Assembly (NCBI RefSeq): GCF_001606025.1
Contig: NZ_CP014945.1
Span: 1,116,001 to 1,180,000, forward strand
Direction: 5' to 3'
Length of the DNA: 64,000 nucleotides
Source: Psychrobacter alimentarius
Lineage (GTDB): Bacteria > Pseudomonadota > Gammaproteobacteria > Pseudomonadales > Moraxellaceae
Shown: piece after piece, positions 18,393 through 28,117 of the stretch
Layout of the letters: each line of letters starts with the position of its first letter
How positions within the stretch are numbered: position 1 is the first letter of the stretch
Program-made: the position numbers and the translations under genes
The notes under the pieces: generated by a model
Database searches by the model: none
What the model was told of the DNA's origin: nothing
Seen by the model: the letters and a program-made list of their open reading frames with translations, nothing else

Positions 18393-20162
18393 TTATTGAT
18401 TGCGTAGTTTTTTAAGACGAGCTTGTAGCTCAGCCAGTTTTTGATTTTGTAATTGAATTTTTTTAGCATAGTTATCAAGTGTACTACTGGTTTTTGATAA
18501 CCGCTGCGCTTGTGTTGCTGTACTCTGTCTTGATGATTTTAGAGTCGCTAATATATCTGTGCTAAGCCCATTACCTTTGGTCGCTGCTGATTTTGCCTGC
18601 GTGCCATCGGCACTTCCATTGTAATCAGGAGCCAGTACTGAAAACTGAGCTTTTGGCAACGTTTGCGTCTTAGTGGTTGCAAGCTCTACACGTGGTTTGG
18701 TTGTTTGAGCCCTCTCAGATGACGATGGAGAGCGCTTTTCGGTGGTTTCCGGTATGACAGAAGCGTTTGAACGCCGACTATATTGTCTTTGTGCGCTAAT
18801 AGCGGCTTCTAATTTTTTCTGTGACGGAATTACATCGTAGCTGGGTAAGCTTAGCTTCGCATCTGCTTTTAGTTGACCTGCGTCTCTATTGATAAAAGCA
18901 TCAGGGTTTTGTGATTGAATCTGCTTCATCACGGTCTGCACATTCAGATTATTTTCTTGTGCAATCTGCTGCGCTATCATCCATAAGCTATCGTTGCGTT
19001 GTACTTGGTATTGAGCAGTCACGCTATTAGTCATATTGCTAGAATTAGCACTGGCAACAATCTCAGGATTATTATTAACTTTGGCTTCAGAGTTTGCGAT
19101 ATTAGCCGGTATATTGCCAGTTGAAGCAATTGCAGAAGTGGCATCGCTCGTACCAAGGTTTGTCTCTGAGTTTTTAACAGCCAAATCTTTAGCCATATTG
19201 GTATTGAGAGTAGAGGCAGCAACGGTGCTGACTTCTTTTTCGCTTCTTGGCTGTATCTGACGAGTGACTTGTATATTCAAAATATCTAGCTGTTTGTCAG
19301 TAATGGCTTGAGTGGGTGCCTTATCAACTGCAATGACATCTTTACTGTTGTTTGCATCATTGGCAGTGGTACTATTATTATTGAGCCTATCGTTGGCTAT
19401 ACTCTCAATAGAATTGACGCCAACGCTGCTTTGCTGGGTTGCGCTATTAGCTTTATCCGTCAAACGACCATTATCCAAACGGCTAGGTGCATAAGAAAGG
19501 CTATTGCCTGCTGAGGCAGTAACGGTAGGCGCTTGTATGCGAGTTGCCTGCATACTGGGCACAGGCGATTTTGCAGCGATCAATTCACTTGTCGATGAAT
19601 GGACTGCTGGCAGACTAGATGTTGGTACCAATGGCGGCGGTGCACCTCTTCTGAGCGTTAACGGCTTGGCAGTACTTGCAGATACACTTGGTAAGTTGGG
19701 CTTTTTTGCCCCTGTGTTGATGTTAGTAGATGTGTTAATAGGCAAGCCATCATCGAGCGGCATCAGCAAGGTTTTGGGAATAACATTACTCTGACCTTTG
19801 TCGTTGATGGTTAATACCACATCAGCAAAAGGTTTCGATACCGGCTGTGATGTGGTGATAATGACTCGACCGCTGGTAGCTGAAGTTGGCGTGAAGCGTA
19901 CCATCATTGAATCTGTTTTGGTCAATCCCATTTGCTGATAAATGGCTGGATTTGCTAAGCTTGCTGAAAAGTCTGCTGCTCGAATATCGGTGACGACAAT
20001 ACTTGCTGCTAGCGGCTCATGTTGGGCAGAGGTGACTACCGTCTTGCCAATCGTTGCTGCTTGAGCACTTGAAGTCAGAGCCACGTAGCCGACAGAATAC
20101 AGTAATGCCATCGAAATCGCGCGATGTACAGTAGTCAAGCGATAAGAGAGATGACAAGACAT
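18393..20162 (-). CDS. fimV: FimV N-terminal half: periplasmic FimV domain and LysM
   Basis: A 589-residue exported protein. The signal peptide ends at about residue 35 (SSAQA). Residues 36-140 are the FimV N-terminal domain (TSAQHEPLAASIVVTDIRAA, then VRFTPTSATSGRVIITTSQP). A long Ser/Thr/Ala/Asn-rich linker follows. A LysM domain that binds peptidoglycan covers residues about 384-444 (YQVQRNDSLWMIAQQIAQEN). The last 30 residues form a coiled coil (AKKIQLQNQKLAELQARLKK), after which the frame stops. In Pseudomonas FimV the membrane helix comes right after this coiled coil in the same chain. Here that part is the next gene. Confidence 0.88.
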   Translation of the reverse strand: MSCHLSYRLTTVHRAISMALLYSVGYVALTSSAQAATIGKTVVTSAQHEPLAASIVVTDIRAADFSASLANPAIYQQMGLTKTDSMMVRFTPTSATSGRVIITTSQPVSKPFADVVLTINDKGQSNVIPKTLLMPLDDGLPINTSTNINTGAKKPNLPSVSASTAKPLTLRRGAPPPLVPTSSLPAVHSSTSELIAAKSPVPSMQATRIQAPTVTASAGNSLSYAPSRLDNGRLTDKANSATQQSSVGVNSIESIANDRLNNNSTTANDANNSKDVIAVDKAPTQAITDKQLDILNIQVTRQIQPRSEKEVSTVAASTLNTNMAKDLAVKNSETNLGTSDATSAIASTGNIPANIANSEAKVNNNPEIVASANSSNMTNSVTAQYQVQRNDSLWMIAQQIAQENNLNVQTVMKQIQSQNPDAFINRDAGQLKADAKLSLPSYDVIPSQKKLEAAISAQRQYSRRSNASVIPETTEKRSPSSSERAQTTKPRVELATTKTQTLPKAQFSVLAPDYNGSADGTQAKSAATKGNGLSTDILATLKSSRQSTATQAQRLSKTSSTLDNYAKKIQLQNQKLAELQARLKKLRNQ

Positions 20163-20272
20163 GAGCCGCCCTTTAGGATATAAGTTGTCTTTGCTGTTAT
20201 AGCAAAATACTAACCAGTTTACCAGTTTATTTCACAACTGTTGTGACCAATAAAAAAATGTTTGTATCGTGT

Positions 20273-21475
20273 TTAATTTGCTTTTTTATCGAGCAACATA
20301 GCATCGCCGTAACTAAAGAAACGGTATTGTTTTCCAATAGCATGTTGATAGGCATGTTCGATGGCAGCTTTGCCAGAAAAAGCGGAGACCAACATCAATA
20401 AAGTAGATTTGGGCAAATGAAAATTGGTCAGTAAACGATCTATTACCCCGAACTTAAAACCAGGGTAAATAAATATATCTGTATCGCCTGACCAGCTAGA
20501 AAGTGGTTGACCTTCTACTGCAGTCTTTTGATACGCAGTTTCAAGGACGCGAGTGACCGTTGTACCAATGGCAATGACTTGGTTGCCGTTTGCATGAGTT
20601 TGGTTGATGAGATCAGCGGTTGCCTGCGGTAAATGGGCATATTCACTATGCATGGTGTGATTGAGCAAGTTGTCTGTCTTAACGGGCGCAAAAGTACCAG
20701 CGCCAACGTGCAGCGTGACAAAAGCTGTATTGATGCCTTTTTCTGTCAGTTGGTTCAATACGGATTCATCAAAATGTAAGCTTGCAGTAGGGGCAGCCAC
20801 GCTCGCAAGCTTGGCTGGATCATGAAAGACAGTTTGATAACGCGTATTATCAGTGTCATCTGCATGACGCTCAAAGTAAGGTGGAATAGGTAGCTCGCCA
20901 TACAGTTCTAGGTGAGGCAAAATAGGGGCCTCAAACGCCAAGATAAATAGATTGTCTTGACGACCAATCATAACCGCGTTCATATGACCATTAGCCAGCG
21001 ATACGCGCTGCCCAAGCTTAGGCGCTTTACTGGCTTTTACATGACAAAGCGCAATATGTTCTTTATTGATAGTCGTATCGTCTATGGTTTCTACGTGTAG
21101 AGTGGTTACATCCAAATCTGAGAGGTTTACCAAACGCTCAATCAATACCTCAATCTTCCCACCTGTGTCTTTTTGACCAAATAATCGCGCCTTCATCACT
21201 TTGGTGTCATTAAACACAATCAAATCGCCTGCATTTAATAAATCGGGTAACTCAGCAAACAAACGATCCTGCACACTGGCTGTGTTTTTCTGATTATCAG
21301 TGGCTAGGTATAGCAGTTTTGAGGCAGAACGTTGTGCCAGTGGATAGCGAGCAATAAGGCTATCTGGCAACTCATAATCATAATCATCAACGCTCAAATA
21401 GTCTAAGACGTTGTTGTCTGTATCGTTGTCAATTAAGGCAGGAGCCGTAGAGTCTAGCGCATGAGAATCGGTCAT
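20273..21475 (-). CDS. queA: S-adenosylmethionine:tRNA ribosyltransferase-isomerase QueA
   Basis: A 400-residue enzyme of queuosine synthesis that transfers and rearranges the ribosyl part of SAM onto preQ1 in tRNA. It shows DYDYELPDSLIARYPLAQR, LIVFNDTKVMKARLFGQK, GELPIPPYFER, ASVAAPTASLHF, TLHVGAGTF and TNFHLPKSTLLMLVSAF, all characteristic of QueA. Most QueA proteins have 340-360 residues. The extra length comes from about 30 residues before the usual start and a few loop insertions, so a later start is possible. Monocistronic by appearance. Confidence 0.94.
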   Translation of the reverse strand: MTDSHALDSTAPALIDNDTDNNVLDYLSVDDYDYELPDSLIARYPLAQRSASKLLYLATDNQKNTASVQDRLFAELPDLLNAGDLIVFNDTKVMKARLFGQKDTGGKIEVLIERLVNLSDLDVTTLHVETIDDTTINKEHIALCHVKASKAPKLGQRVSLANGHMNAVMIGRQDNLFILAFEAPILPHLELYGELPIPPYFERHADDTDNTRYQTVFHDPAKLASVAAPTASLHFDESVLNQLTEKGINTAFVTLHVGAGTFAPVKTDNLLNHTMHSEYAHLPQATADLINQTHANGNQVIAIGTTVTRVLETAYQKTAVEGQPLSSWSGDTDIFIYPGFKFGVIDRLLTNFHLPKSTLLMLVSAFSGKAAIEHAYQHAIGKQYRFFSYGDAMLLDKKAN

Positions 21476-21653
21476 AATGAGTCTTTAAATGAATAGAAAT
21501 TTTGGCACAATTGTAGCAGAAATGAGATTGTGAGAGGATAGCTAAATATGATTACTCACACCTAAGAGTAGCTTAAATTTTATAAATAGCCTAAGCGTTA
21601 ATTTGTAATGATAGATGATGAACAAAACCATCTAAAATTTATTAGCTATAAAA

Positions 21654-22739
21654 CTACTCAAACAAATTGAGCTGAGGCAACAGTTGTGCTGCTGGCACTA
21701 ATGATGAAAAGGTAACGCCCACTAGTCGAATGGGAAGCTGGCGCGGAATATCTAAAAACAACTTATCAAGCCAGTAATGAGCGGATTCAGCGCTATCAAA
21801 AGCTGTAGAGAGCGTGTGTGTACGCGTGATTTGAGTGAAGTCTGCGTACTTTACTTTTAGGGTAATGGTATGAGCGATGAGCGCCTTCTTTTGTAGTTGA
21901 TTAAATGCATCCTCATTTTGTTCATAAATCTGAACGCGTAAGGCATTATCATCGTTGAGATTCTCTGTAAAAGTGGTCTCCGAACCAACAGACTTATGCG
22001 TGCGCTCTGATTTTACCGCACGCTCATCACGCCCATGTGCAATATCATGATAAAACTGTCCACGCTTACCAAACTCTTGCACCAATAGAGTCGCTGACAG
22101 ATTCCGAAGATCAGCACCAGTATTGACGCCCATCGCGTGTAAACGCTGAGCAGTTGCCTTACCTATACCGTGAAAGCGCTCGATAGGTAAGGTGCTAATA
22201 AAAGCCTCGCTATCTTCTGGTGTGATGATGGCTGTACCATTGGGCTTGTTAATATCAGAGGCAATTTTGGCCAGCATTTTATTAAAAGATACCCCAGCAG
22301 AAGCCGTCAACCCGGTGTGCTCGAGAATCTGGGCGCGTAACCAATTGGCCATTAAAGTTGCCGACCCTTGGTGAGCTGTTAGCCCTGTGACGTCTAAATA
22401 TGCTTCATCCAGCGACAACGGCTCAACATGTGGTGTTAAGTGGTACATAAGCTGACGTATCTCACTGCTAACAGTGCGATAAACCTCAAAACGTGGTCGT
22501 ACAAATATCACTTCTGGACAGCGTTTGCGTGCCTCGTAGCAAGACATAGCAGAACGCACACCAAATTGACGCACTTCATAACTGGCCGCCGCCACCACAC
22601 CGCGACCATTTGGATCGCCGCCCACGACCAACGGTTTACCTCGCAACTCTGGAAAATCGCGCTGTTCAACACTGGCATAAAAGGCATCCATATCTATATG
22701 GATAATCTTACGAGGACTGGGGCTTTTGAAGGTTGTCAT
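21654..22739 (-). CDS. dinB: DNA polymerase IV DinB
   Basis: A 361-residue Y-family translesion polymerase. It shows KIIHIDMDAFYASVEQRDFP (catalytic aspartates of the palm), KPLVVGGDPNGRGVVAAASY, PLSLDEAYLDVT (catalytic Asp-Glu), a helix-hairpin-helix region IERFHGIGKATAQRLHAMG and a little-finger domain. It ends QLLPQLNLFE; the C-terminal QLNLF resembles a clamp-binding motif. I use ATG 22739, since the upstream TTG adds 14 residues unlike the family. Error-prone copying of damaged DNA is its known role. No LexA box was recognised upstream. Confidence 0.95.
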   Translation of the reverse strand: MTTFKSPSPRKIIHIDMDAFYASVEQRDFPELRGKPLVVGGDPNGRGVVAAASYEVRQFGVRSAMSCYEARKRCPEVIFVRPRFEVYRTVSSEIRQLMYHLTPHVEPLSLDEAYLDVTGLTAHQGSATLMANWLRAQILEHTGLTASAGVSFNKMLAKIASDINKPNGTAIITPEDSEAFISTLPIERFHGIGKATAQRLHAMGVNTGADLRNLSATLLVQEFGKRGQFYHDIAHGRDERAVKSERTHKSVGSETTFTENLNDDNALRVQIYEQNEDAFNQLQKKALIAHTITLKVKYADFTQITRTHTLSTAFDSAESAHYWLDKLFLDIPRQLPIRLVGVTFSSLVPAAQLLPQLNLFE

Positions 22740-22930
22740 AGTACTTATTTTACCTGACAGACAGTTTGAGTTCAGTATCAATTATTCGGTAATACAACTA
22801 ATATAGTCCTACGTTTTGATACTGACTTGTTTAAGCCATTGGTGTGATTGTTGGTCAGATAACGGCATAATATGAGCGACATATCTCTAAAACCTTGCGA
22901 TAAGGCTTATACTAAAGATGGAGTTGCAGT

Positions 22931-24298
22931 GTGAAAAAGTTTGAAGAAATATGTTTAATAATCATTGATGACATTAAGTCTGGTAGAAAAAAAATTGGAG
23001 ACAAAATACCTTCAATTCGTGCCATGTCAAAACAATATAACGTGTCAAAAAATACCATAGTGAACGCGTATAGCATTTTACTCGAACAGCGTTGGATCAA
23101 GGCGTTACCCAAATCAGGGTTTTATATCAGTGAAGATTTATCCAGCAAAGAGATGCACAATACCATGTTGGATTTGACCAATGTTTATAATGGCGTCGAT
23201 TTACTTGAGCAACAGCTGGTCAACGAGTACAGTCACAAACCTGGCGAGGGTAGATATCCAAGAGAGTATATGGATAAGCTCAAGCTAGACAGTTATCTGG
23301 GTTACCCGAATTGTGGCGACAAACCTTCCTATCTTGACTATGGATATGGCGATCCAGCTGGTAACAGCATGCTTCGAGGACTGATCACTGACATACTGAA
23401 AAATCATTCTCTTAACGTTGATCCGCAAAATGTGTTAATGACGTATGGTACCAATCACAGTGTGGATTTAATCATTAGGCATTTTTTGTCAGAAGGCGAT
23501 AACGTTATCGTAGAGTCGCCTGGATATTACCCTTTATTCAGCAAGCTTAAGCTTAATAAAGTGAATATGATTGCGCTCAAAAGAACCAAGTTTGGTTTAG
23601 ATGTGAACAATCTAGAAGCCATTATTCAAAAAAAGCACCCTAAAATGTTATTTCTGCAGCCCTGCGCGCACAATCCAACAGGGACAGACTTAACCGTAGA
23701 AAACCTTGAAGCCATTAAGTCGGTCTGCGTAGAAAATAACGTCATTATCGTTGAAGATGATCCTTTTTTACTGATTCGAGAAAAAGCCGCCAGTTATCTA
23801 TTTAGTGAAGACGAGCCTGTCATTTACCTAAGCAGCTTTTCAAAAACCGTTTCTGCCTCGTTACGATGTGGTTTTATCGTCGCCTCTAAGCCATTAATAA
23901 AATCACTTACGCGTCTAAAAATGATAACGGTCATCAATACGTCATCCATCACCGAAAACATCCTTAATCATATGATCAGTAGTGGCACGCTAGACAATCA
24001 TCTTCAAGCACTAAAAAATCTGTCACATGAAAAGTCGGCCGAATCAATAACGGCGCTGAGTACTATCGAAGGCCTAAAGCTTTATCCTCACAATCCCAGT
24101 GGTCATTTTTTGTGGTTTCGTATTCCAATGGATGACAAAAAAGTCGTCAACTACGCCAGAAAGAACAATATTTTTATGGCACCAGGCAATCTGTTTTTTC
24201 CTTGTGAGAATACGTATTTTGCCTTGAGAATCAATAAATTCTATATAGACCAAACCACCGTTACATTCATTGAAGAAGAGATTTTTAATACGCGTTAG
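22931..24298 (+). CDS. MocR-type regulator (GntR HTH fused to aminotransferase-like domain)
   Basis: A 455-residue regulator. Residues 1-70 are a GntR winged helix (KIGDKIPSIRAMSKQYNVSK, then NTIVNAYSILLEQRWI). Residues about 110-455 resemble a fold-type I, PLP-dependent aminotransferase (VESPGYYPLFSKL, QPCAHNPTGTDLT, IVEDDPFLL, YLSSFSKTVSASLRCGFI, where the Lys of SSFSKT is the expected PLP-binding residue). Such MocR proteins sense an amino-type ligand or PLP and act as regulators. GTG 22931 is the start, as GGAG lies 7 bases before it. It reads towards the mvaA cluster, which it probably controls. Confidence 0.9.
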   Translation: MKKFEEICLIIIDDIKSGRKKIGDKIPSIRAMSKQYNVSKNTIVNAYSILLEQRWIKALPKSGFYISEDLSSKEMHNTMLDLTNVYNGVDLLEQQLVNEYSHKPGEGRYPREYMDKLKLDSYLGYPNCGDKPSYLDYGYGDPAGNSMLRGLITDILKNHSLNVDPQNVLMTYGTNHSVDLIIRHFLSEGDNVIVESPGYYPLFSKLKLNKVNMIALKRTKFGLDVNNLEAIIQKKHPKMLFLQPCAHNPTGTDLTVENLEAIKSVCVENNVIIVEDDPFLLIREKAASYLFSEDEPVIYLSSFSKTVSASLRCGFIVASKPLIKSLTRLKMITVINTSSITENILNHMISSGTLDNHLQALKNLSHEKSAESITALSTIEGLKLYPHNPSGHFLWFRIPMDDKKVVNYARKNNIFMAPGNLFFPCENTYFALRINKFYIDQTTVTFIEEEIFNTR

Positions 24299-24477
24299 CC
24301 TATGATTTTCTATAACTGCTTTAAAGCCGTTGTCCAAAAAGGAACCGCTGGGTGTCACCCATTGTTCACGCTCAGTATGATTTCACTACCTATCTATTTA
24401 CTTATCTTACTTACCCAATGGTCTCTTCTTGTATTCAATCGACTGTGTTCGCCACAATAACGTCTTTCTATAAGGAT

Positions 24478-24513
24478 GGGTACAGTTTTGAGGGTAAAAG
24501 CCTTTCTGTACCC
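24478..24513 (+). promoter_or_regulatory. Inverted repeat upstream of mvaA, candidate operator
   Basis: GGGTACAG (24478-24485) and CTGTACCC (24506-24513) form a perfect 8-bp inverted repeat with a 20-base spacer. It lies in the 340-bp gap between the MocR gene and mvaA and is the clearest dyad there, so it is the best candidate binding site for the MocR regulator. A shorter dyad, GGGTGTCACCC, lies at 24350-24360. No ORF with coding character is seen in this gap. Confidence 0.4.
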
Positions 24514-24582
24514 TTGGAAGAACATTGCGCACATGGTATTTCTATAATAACGGACTTAAGTAGTACTGCTACGAGCAGTCTT

Positions 24583-24609
24583 AGGGTTTTGCTATATCAA
24601 ACCCTTTTT
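24583..24609 (+). terminator. Terminator or attenuator hairpin just before mvaA
   Basis: AGGGTTT (24583-24589) and AAACCCT (24599-24605) form a stem followed by TTTTA, 30 bp before the mvaA ATG. It may end the MocR transcript, or act as an attenuator if the mvaA promoter lies upstream of it. Confidence 0.5.
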
Positions 24610-24638
24610 AAAGGAATCACTTTACAGGATGTATACCC

Positions 24639-25922
24639 ATGCAAGAATCAACCTCTTCTTCGCGCATTTCTAGTTTTTACAAACTTGAGCACCAGCAACG
24701 TTTAGAAAAAATTGCTGAATTTTTAGGTGAAAGCGATTTCAGTCAAGATCACTTTTTGAACACAGGTAATACGGAGTTTCAGACCGTTGATAATATGATT
24801 GAGAATGCCATTGGTACGATGAATATCCCCATTGGTGTTGCTACTAATATGATAATTGATGGTAAAGACAGACTGATTCCTATGGCGACAGAGGAGTCGT
24901 CCGTAGTGGCTGCTGTTTGTAATGCAGCCAGACAATGCCGGGCTACTGGTGGTTTTTATACCCATACTTCTGAACACATTATGATCGGCCAGATTCAATT
25001 GATTGATGTCATCAATCCCATGATTACCAAACAAGTTATCCTTGAAAATGAGCACGATATTAAAGCTATCTGTAACGATGTAGATCCATTATTAGTGAAG
25101 TTAGGCGGCGGGTTCAAAGGGTTAGAAGTGAGAGTGTTGGATGATGGTCATGAATACAACATTATCGTACATATTCTTGTAGATACCTGCGATGCCATGG
25201 GTGCAAATGCAGTCAACTCTATGGTTGAAGCATTATCGCCAGCCTTGGAGGGCTGGACATCTGCCAAAGCAAATATGAGGATTTTGTCAAACCTTGCAGA
25301 CAAACGCCTGTCGATGGCTCGTGCCACGTGGCCTACGGATGAGATAGGGGGAGAAGCCGTTAGAGATGCGATGTTATCAGCATTCCGATTTGCAGATACT
25401 GATCCTTATCGGGCAACGACCCATAATAAAGGCATTATGAATGGAATATCCGCTGTGATTCTGGCAACAGGGAATGATACACGAGCGATAGAAGCGGGTG
25501 CACATGCCTACGCTTGTAAGACAGGTCAATACCGTAGTTTATCCAGTTGGGGTATTGATAAAGACGGCAATTTATGCGGCAGCTTAGAATTGCCAATGGC
25601 AGTCGGTCTGATTGGTGGTGCAACCAAAGTGCACCCAACGGCGCAGCAAAACTTAGAGATTTTGAACATTGATTCTGCAGATGAGCTGGCTAGGATTACG
25701 TGTGCGGTTGGATTGGCACAAAACTTTGCGGCAATGAAGGCCTTGGTGACCACAGGTATTCAAAAAGGCCATATGTCACTGCATGCAAAAAACATCGCGG
25801 TGATGGCAGGTGCCAAAGCCCATGAGGTTGACAAAGTAACTGAGCTATTAGTTCAGAGCGGCAAAGTGCGTATCGATGTGGCCGAGGAGATCTTAGCAAC
25901 CTTGCGTCACAAGAGCGGGTAA
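24639..25922 (+). CDS. mvaA: Degradative hydroxymethylglutaryl-CoA reductase (class II)
   Basis: A 427-residue enzyme, almost exactly the length of the Pseudomonas mevalonii enzyme (428) and collinear with it. Key marks are MIENAIGTMNIPIGVATN (catalytic Glu about residue 54), ATEESSVVAA, VDTCDAMGANAVNSM (about residue 184), RATTHNKGIMNG (catalytic Lys), ATGNDTRAIEAGAHAYA and GHMSLHAKNIAV (catalytic His near 382). Class II enzymes mostly oxidise mevalonate with NAD and CoA to HMG-CoA in mevalonate catabolism. No other mevalonate-pathway gene is nearby, and transport and catabolic genes follow, so a degradative role is inferred. A ribosome site is only weakly visible (CAGGATGTATACCC). Confidence 0.9.
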   Translation: MQESTSSSRISSFYKLEHQQRLEKIAEFLGESDFSQDHFLNTGNTEFQTVDNMIENAIGTMNIPIGVATNMIIDGKDRLIPMATEESSVVAAVCNAARQCRATGGFYTHTSEHIMIGQIQLIDVINPMITKQVILENEHDIKAICNDVDPLLVKLGGGFKGLEVRVLDDGHEYNIIVHILVDTCDAMGANAVNSMVEALSPALEGWTSAKANMRILSNLADKRLSMARATWPTDEIGGEAVRDAMLSAFRFADTDPYRATTHNKGIMNGISAVILATGNDTRAIEAGAHAYACKTGQYRSLSSWGIDKDGNLCGSLELPMAVGLIGGATKVHPTAQQNLEILNIDSADELARITCAVGLAQNFAAMKALVTTGIQKGHMSLHAKNIAVMAGAKAHEVDKVTELLVQSGKVRIDVAEEILATLRHKSG

Positions 25923-26029
25923 CCAGTGCACATCGATAAGAAATAAAAGTTTAGTTAGCACCAAGGTCGATGCTTCAATACTGATTTTTAGATGGTCATT
26001 CTATACGGACTATGATGACAAGGATGAAT

Positions 26030-26461
26030 ATGACTATGGACAGTTCAAACAATAATTTGGTAGAGGTCTGGGGGGATACGGTTAATTTTAAGTCGATGCT
26101 ATTCGCTATCGTGATAGGTAGCGTCGTGAGTACAGGGACTTTTTTATTGGCTAAGTTTTTTCTGTCTTCTTCCTCTGGAGACACGACCCTGCTTAATGGT
26201 TATGCAATGCTCATTGGCTTAGGAGGTTGTCTGCTCTCAGGCTTTATTTGCTCCATTATGTTTAAACCAGCAAGGACAGTGATATCCAGTCAAGAAGACA
26301 ATAGCGATAATGTCAAAGCATTCATTGTCGACTTAATTAAAGACGATCCCAATTACACCAGCGTCAATGATTTACCTTCTGAAGTAAAAGAAGAGCTGAA
26401 TTTGTTGCAATTAATGACCGTGTTTCAAGAAGCAGAAGAGATAGCAAAGAAAAAACAATAA
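26030..26461 (+). CDS. Small membrane protein upstream of the TctA-like permease
   Basis: A protein of about 143 residues with two hydrophobic segments (FAIVIGSVVSTGTFLLAKFF and YAMLIGLGGCLLSGFICSIM) and a charged C-terminal half of about 70 residues that ends in Lys-rich sequence. It holds the place where a TctB subunit would be expected before a TctA permease, but it has two rather than four membrane segments and I see no TctB signature. The likely start is ATG 26030 with AGGA five bases upstream; in-frame ATGs exist back to 26012. It may be an accessory subunit of the TctA-like permease. Confidence 0.7.
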   Translation: MTMDSSNNNLVEVWGDTVNFKSMLFAIVIGSVVSTGTFLLAKFFLSSSSGDTTLLNGYAMLIGLGGCLLSGFICSIMFKPARTVISSQEDNSDNVKAFIVDLIKDDPNYTSVNDLPSEVKEELNLLQLMTVFQEAEEIAKKKQ

Positions 26462-26554
26462 CAAATGGACGGTTTTTCTAAGCATTTATATAAGAGCCAT
26501 TAGCCGATATACGACAGCCAGTGGCTAAGAATACAGACTTCAAGGAAGAAGGCG

Positions 26555-27928
26555 ATGTTACATGAGATTTTGATTCAGTTTTGGCCAGCGCTGATGTATG
26601 GCGTTATTGGCGCTATTATTTTTTCACTAATTGGTATGGTATCAGGAACAGATGAGACCGCGACCATGGTGCCGCTTACCTTGATGGTGATTATCATTGG
26701 GGCGCCGCCAGCAGCCGTGTTTACATTTTGGATGGCAGGTGCGGTGTCCAAACACATGACGCATGCCATACCGACAGCGCTGCTGGGGATTCCTGGTGAT
26801 ACGATGGCGACGCCAATGCTTGAGGAGGCAGATCTTTTACGGAAGTTGGGCATACCGCATATTGCCCTCAAAAAGATGATCTCAAGCTCAATTATATCGG
26901 CTTTTATTGCGGTGGTTGCCGCTGTTGGGTTTGCCTTAATTTTAGCGCCATTTGGCGACATTATTACTAAGTTTGCGCCATGGATCTTTTTAATAGCGGC
27001 CATATCCATTGCTTATTTTTCAAAAGGTAAGTGGGCATCGGTACTGCTACTCATTCCCTTTGTGACGTTCATCTTGGCGCTGAAAGCCTTTACAGCACAA
27101 TATGATACCAGTCTGGGCGTGACTTACTTTTTAGCCATTGCTATCGGCCCCCTAATAGCAGATTTGTTTACTGTTATGAGTCCTGCTGGTAGAAAGTTGC
27201 AATCTCGAGCAAAAAATAACGAGGTTCAAGTCGCGCCAGATTTGAAGCTTTGGCAGGGTTATTTTCCCAATCCATTTAAAATTTTGAACAAGACACAGAT
27301 TAAATTTACGGTGATAACCTCCCTAATATCGAGTGCCACTTTTGTATTTAGCCCAGTGGCAATGACCGTGATATTGGGTGAGTTTGTGGGTTCGCGTATC
27401 AAAAATACGTATCACAGGCTAACGACGGTCTTGTCTTCTAAGAATGGCGTGACTGAATCGACCTATATTGCAGAAGCCTTGATCCCATTAATTGCTTTTG
27501 GTCTGCCGCTCAGTCCGGTCGCTGCTGGTCCTGCCGCGCCTTTATTCAATGCGCCCCCTGTTTTTAATGTGGAGACAGCTGAAGTAGCAGGTAATAACTT
27601 GCATCACTTACTCAGTCCGATGGATTTTCTTTTTTACGGTGTCCTATCGGTCATACTGGCCGCTATCATCGCGTATCCTTTTTCAATGAACTACGCCAGA
27701 AACGCCGCTTTATTTGTAGTAAAAAAAATCAGCCACGAAGCGATTATCGCCACTTTTATCGGTCTGATTTTGGTCATTAGTATATGGGAAGGGGGGTTGG
27801 TTGGTGTGTTTACCGTTCTAGGATTGGGTTTACTGGGTGGTCTTTTATCAAAACACTTCTCATTTAATACAGGCTGTCAGTTCATGGGTTATTACGTGGC
27901 TGTGTTGTCAATCCCTGCGATTATGTGA
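26555..27928 (+). CDS. TctA-like tripartite tricarboxylate transporter permease
   Basis: A 457-residue inner-membrane protein with about ten hydrophobic segments. HAIPTALLGIPGDTMATPML near residue 75 matches the conserved proline-glycine loop of TctA permeases, and AFGLPLSPVAAGPAAPLF near residue 316 is a second such loop. TctA normally works with TctB and a periplasmic binding protein (TctC). No TctC gene is present in the cluster, so the binding protein is either elsewhere or not needed. The start ATG 26555 follows AAGGAAG. Substrate is unknown; a branched or hydroxylated carboxylate fits the cluster. Confidence 0.8.
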   Translation: MLHEILIQFWPALMYGVIGAIIFSLIGMVSGTDETATMVPLTLMVIIIGAPPAAVFTFWMAGAVSKHMTHAIPTALLGIPGDTMATPMLEEADLLRKLGIPHIALKKMISSSIISAFIAVVAAVGFALILAPFGDIITKFAPWIFLIAAISIAYFSKGKWASVLLLIPFVTFILALKAFTAQYDTSLGVTYFLAIAIGPLIADLFTVMSPAGRKLQSRAKNNEVQVAPDLKLWQGYFPNPFKILNKTQIKFTVITSLISSATFVFSPVAMTVILGEFVGSRIKNTYHRLTTVLSSKNGVTESTYIAEALIPLIAFGLPLSPVAAGPAAPLFNAPPVFNVETAEVAGNNLHHLLSPMDFLFYGVLSVILAAIIAYPFSMNYARNAALFVVKKISHEAIIATFIGLILVISIWEGGLVGVFTVLGLGLLGGLLSKHFSFNTGCQFMGYYVAVLSIPAIM

Positions 27929-28117
27929 TGTTTAATCTTGATGAGTAACATTTCTAATAGAGCGCTGAGTAGGGTTCGGCGCTCCCATGCGTTCTTAAAC
28001 AAAGAATAGCGACAATGATGGTAAGACATGACTAAAAGATTTGGTATGAATTCTACTGAGCATGAATAAAGGTGCTAAGGTGAATGAATCAGGAAGAAAG
28101 TAATTTTAACAGGGAGA

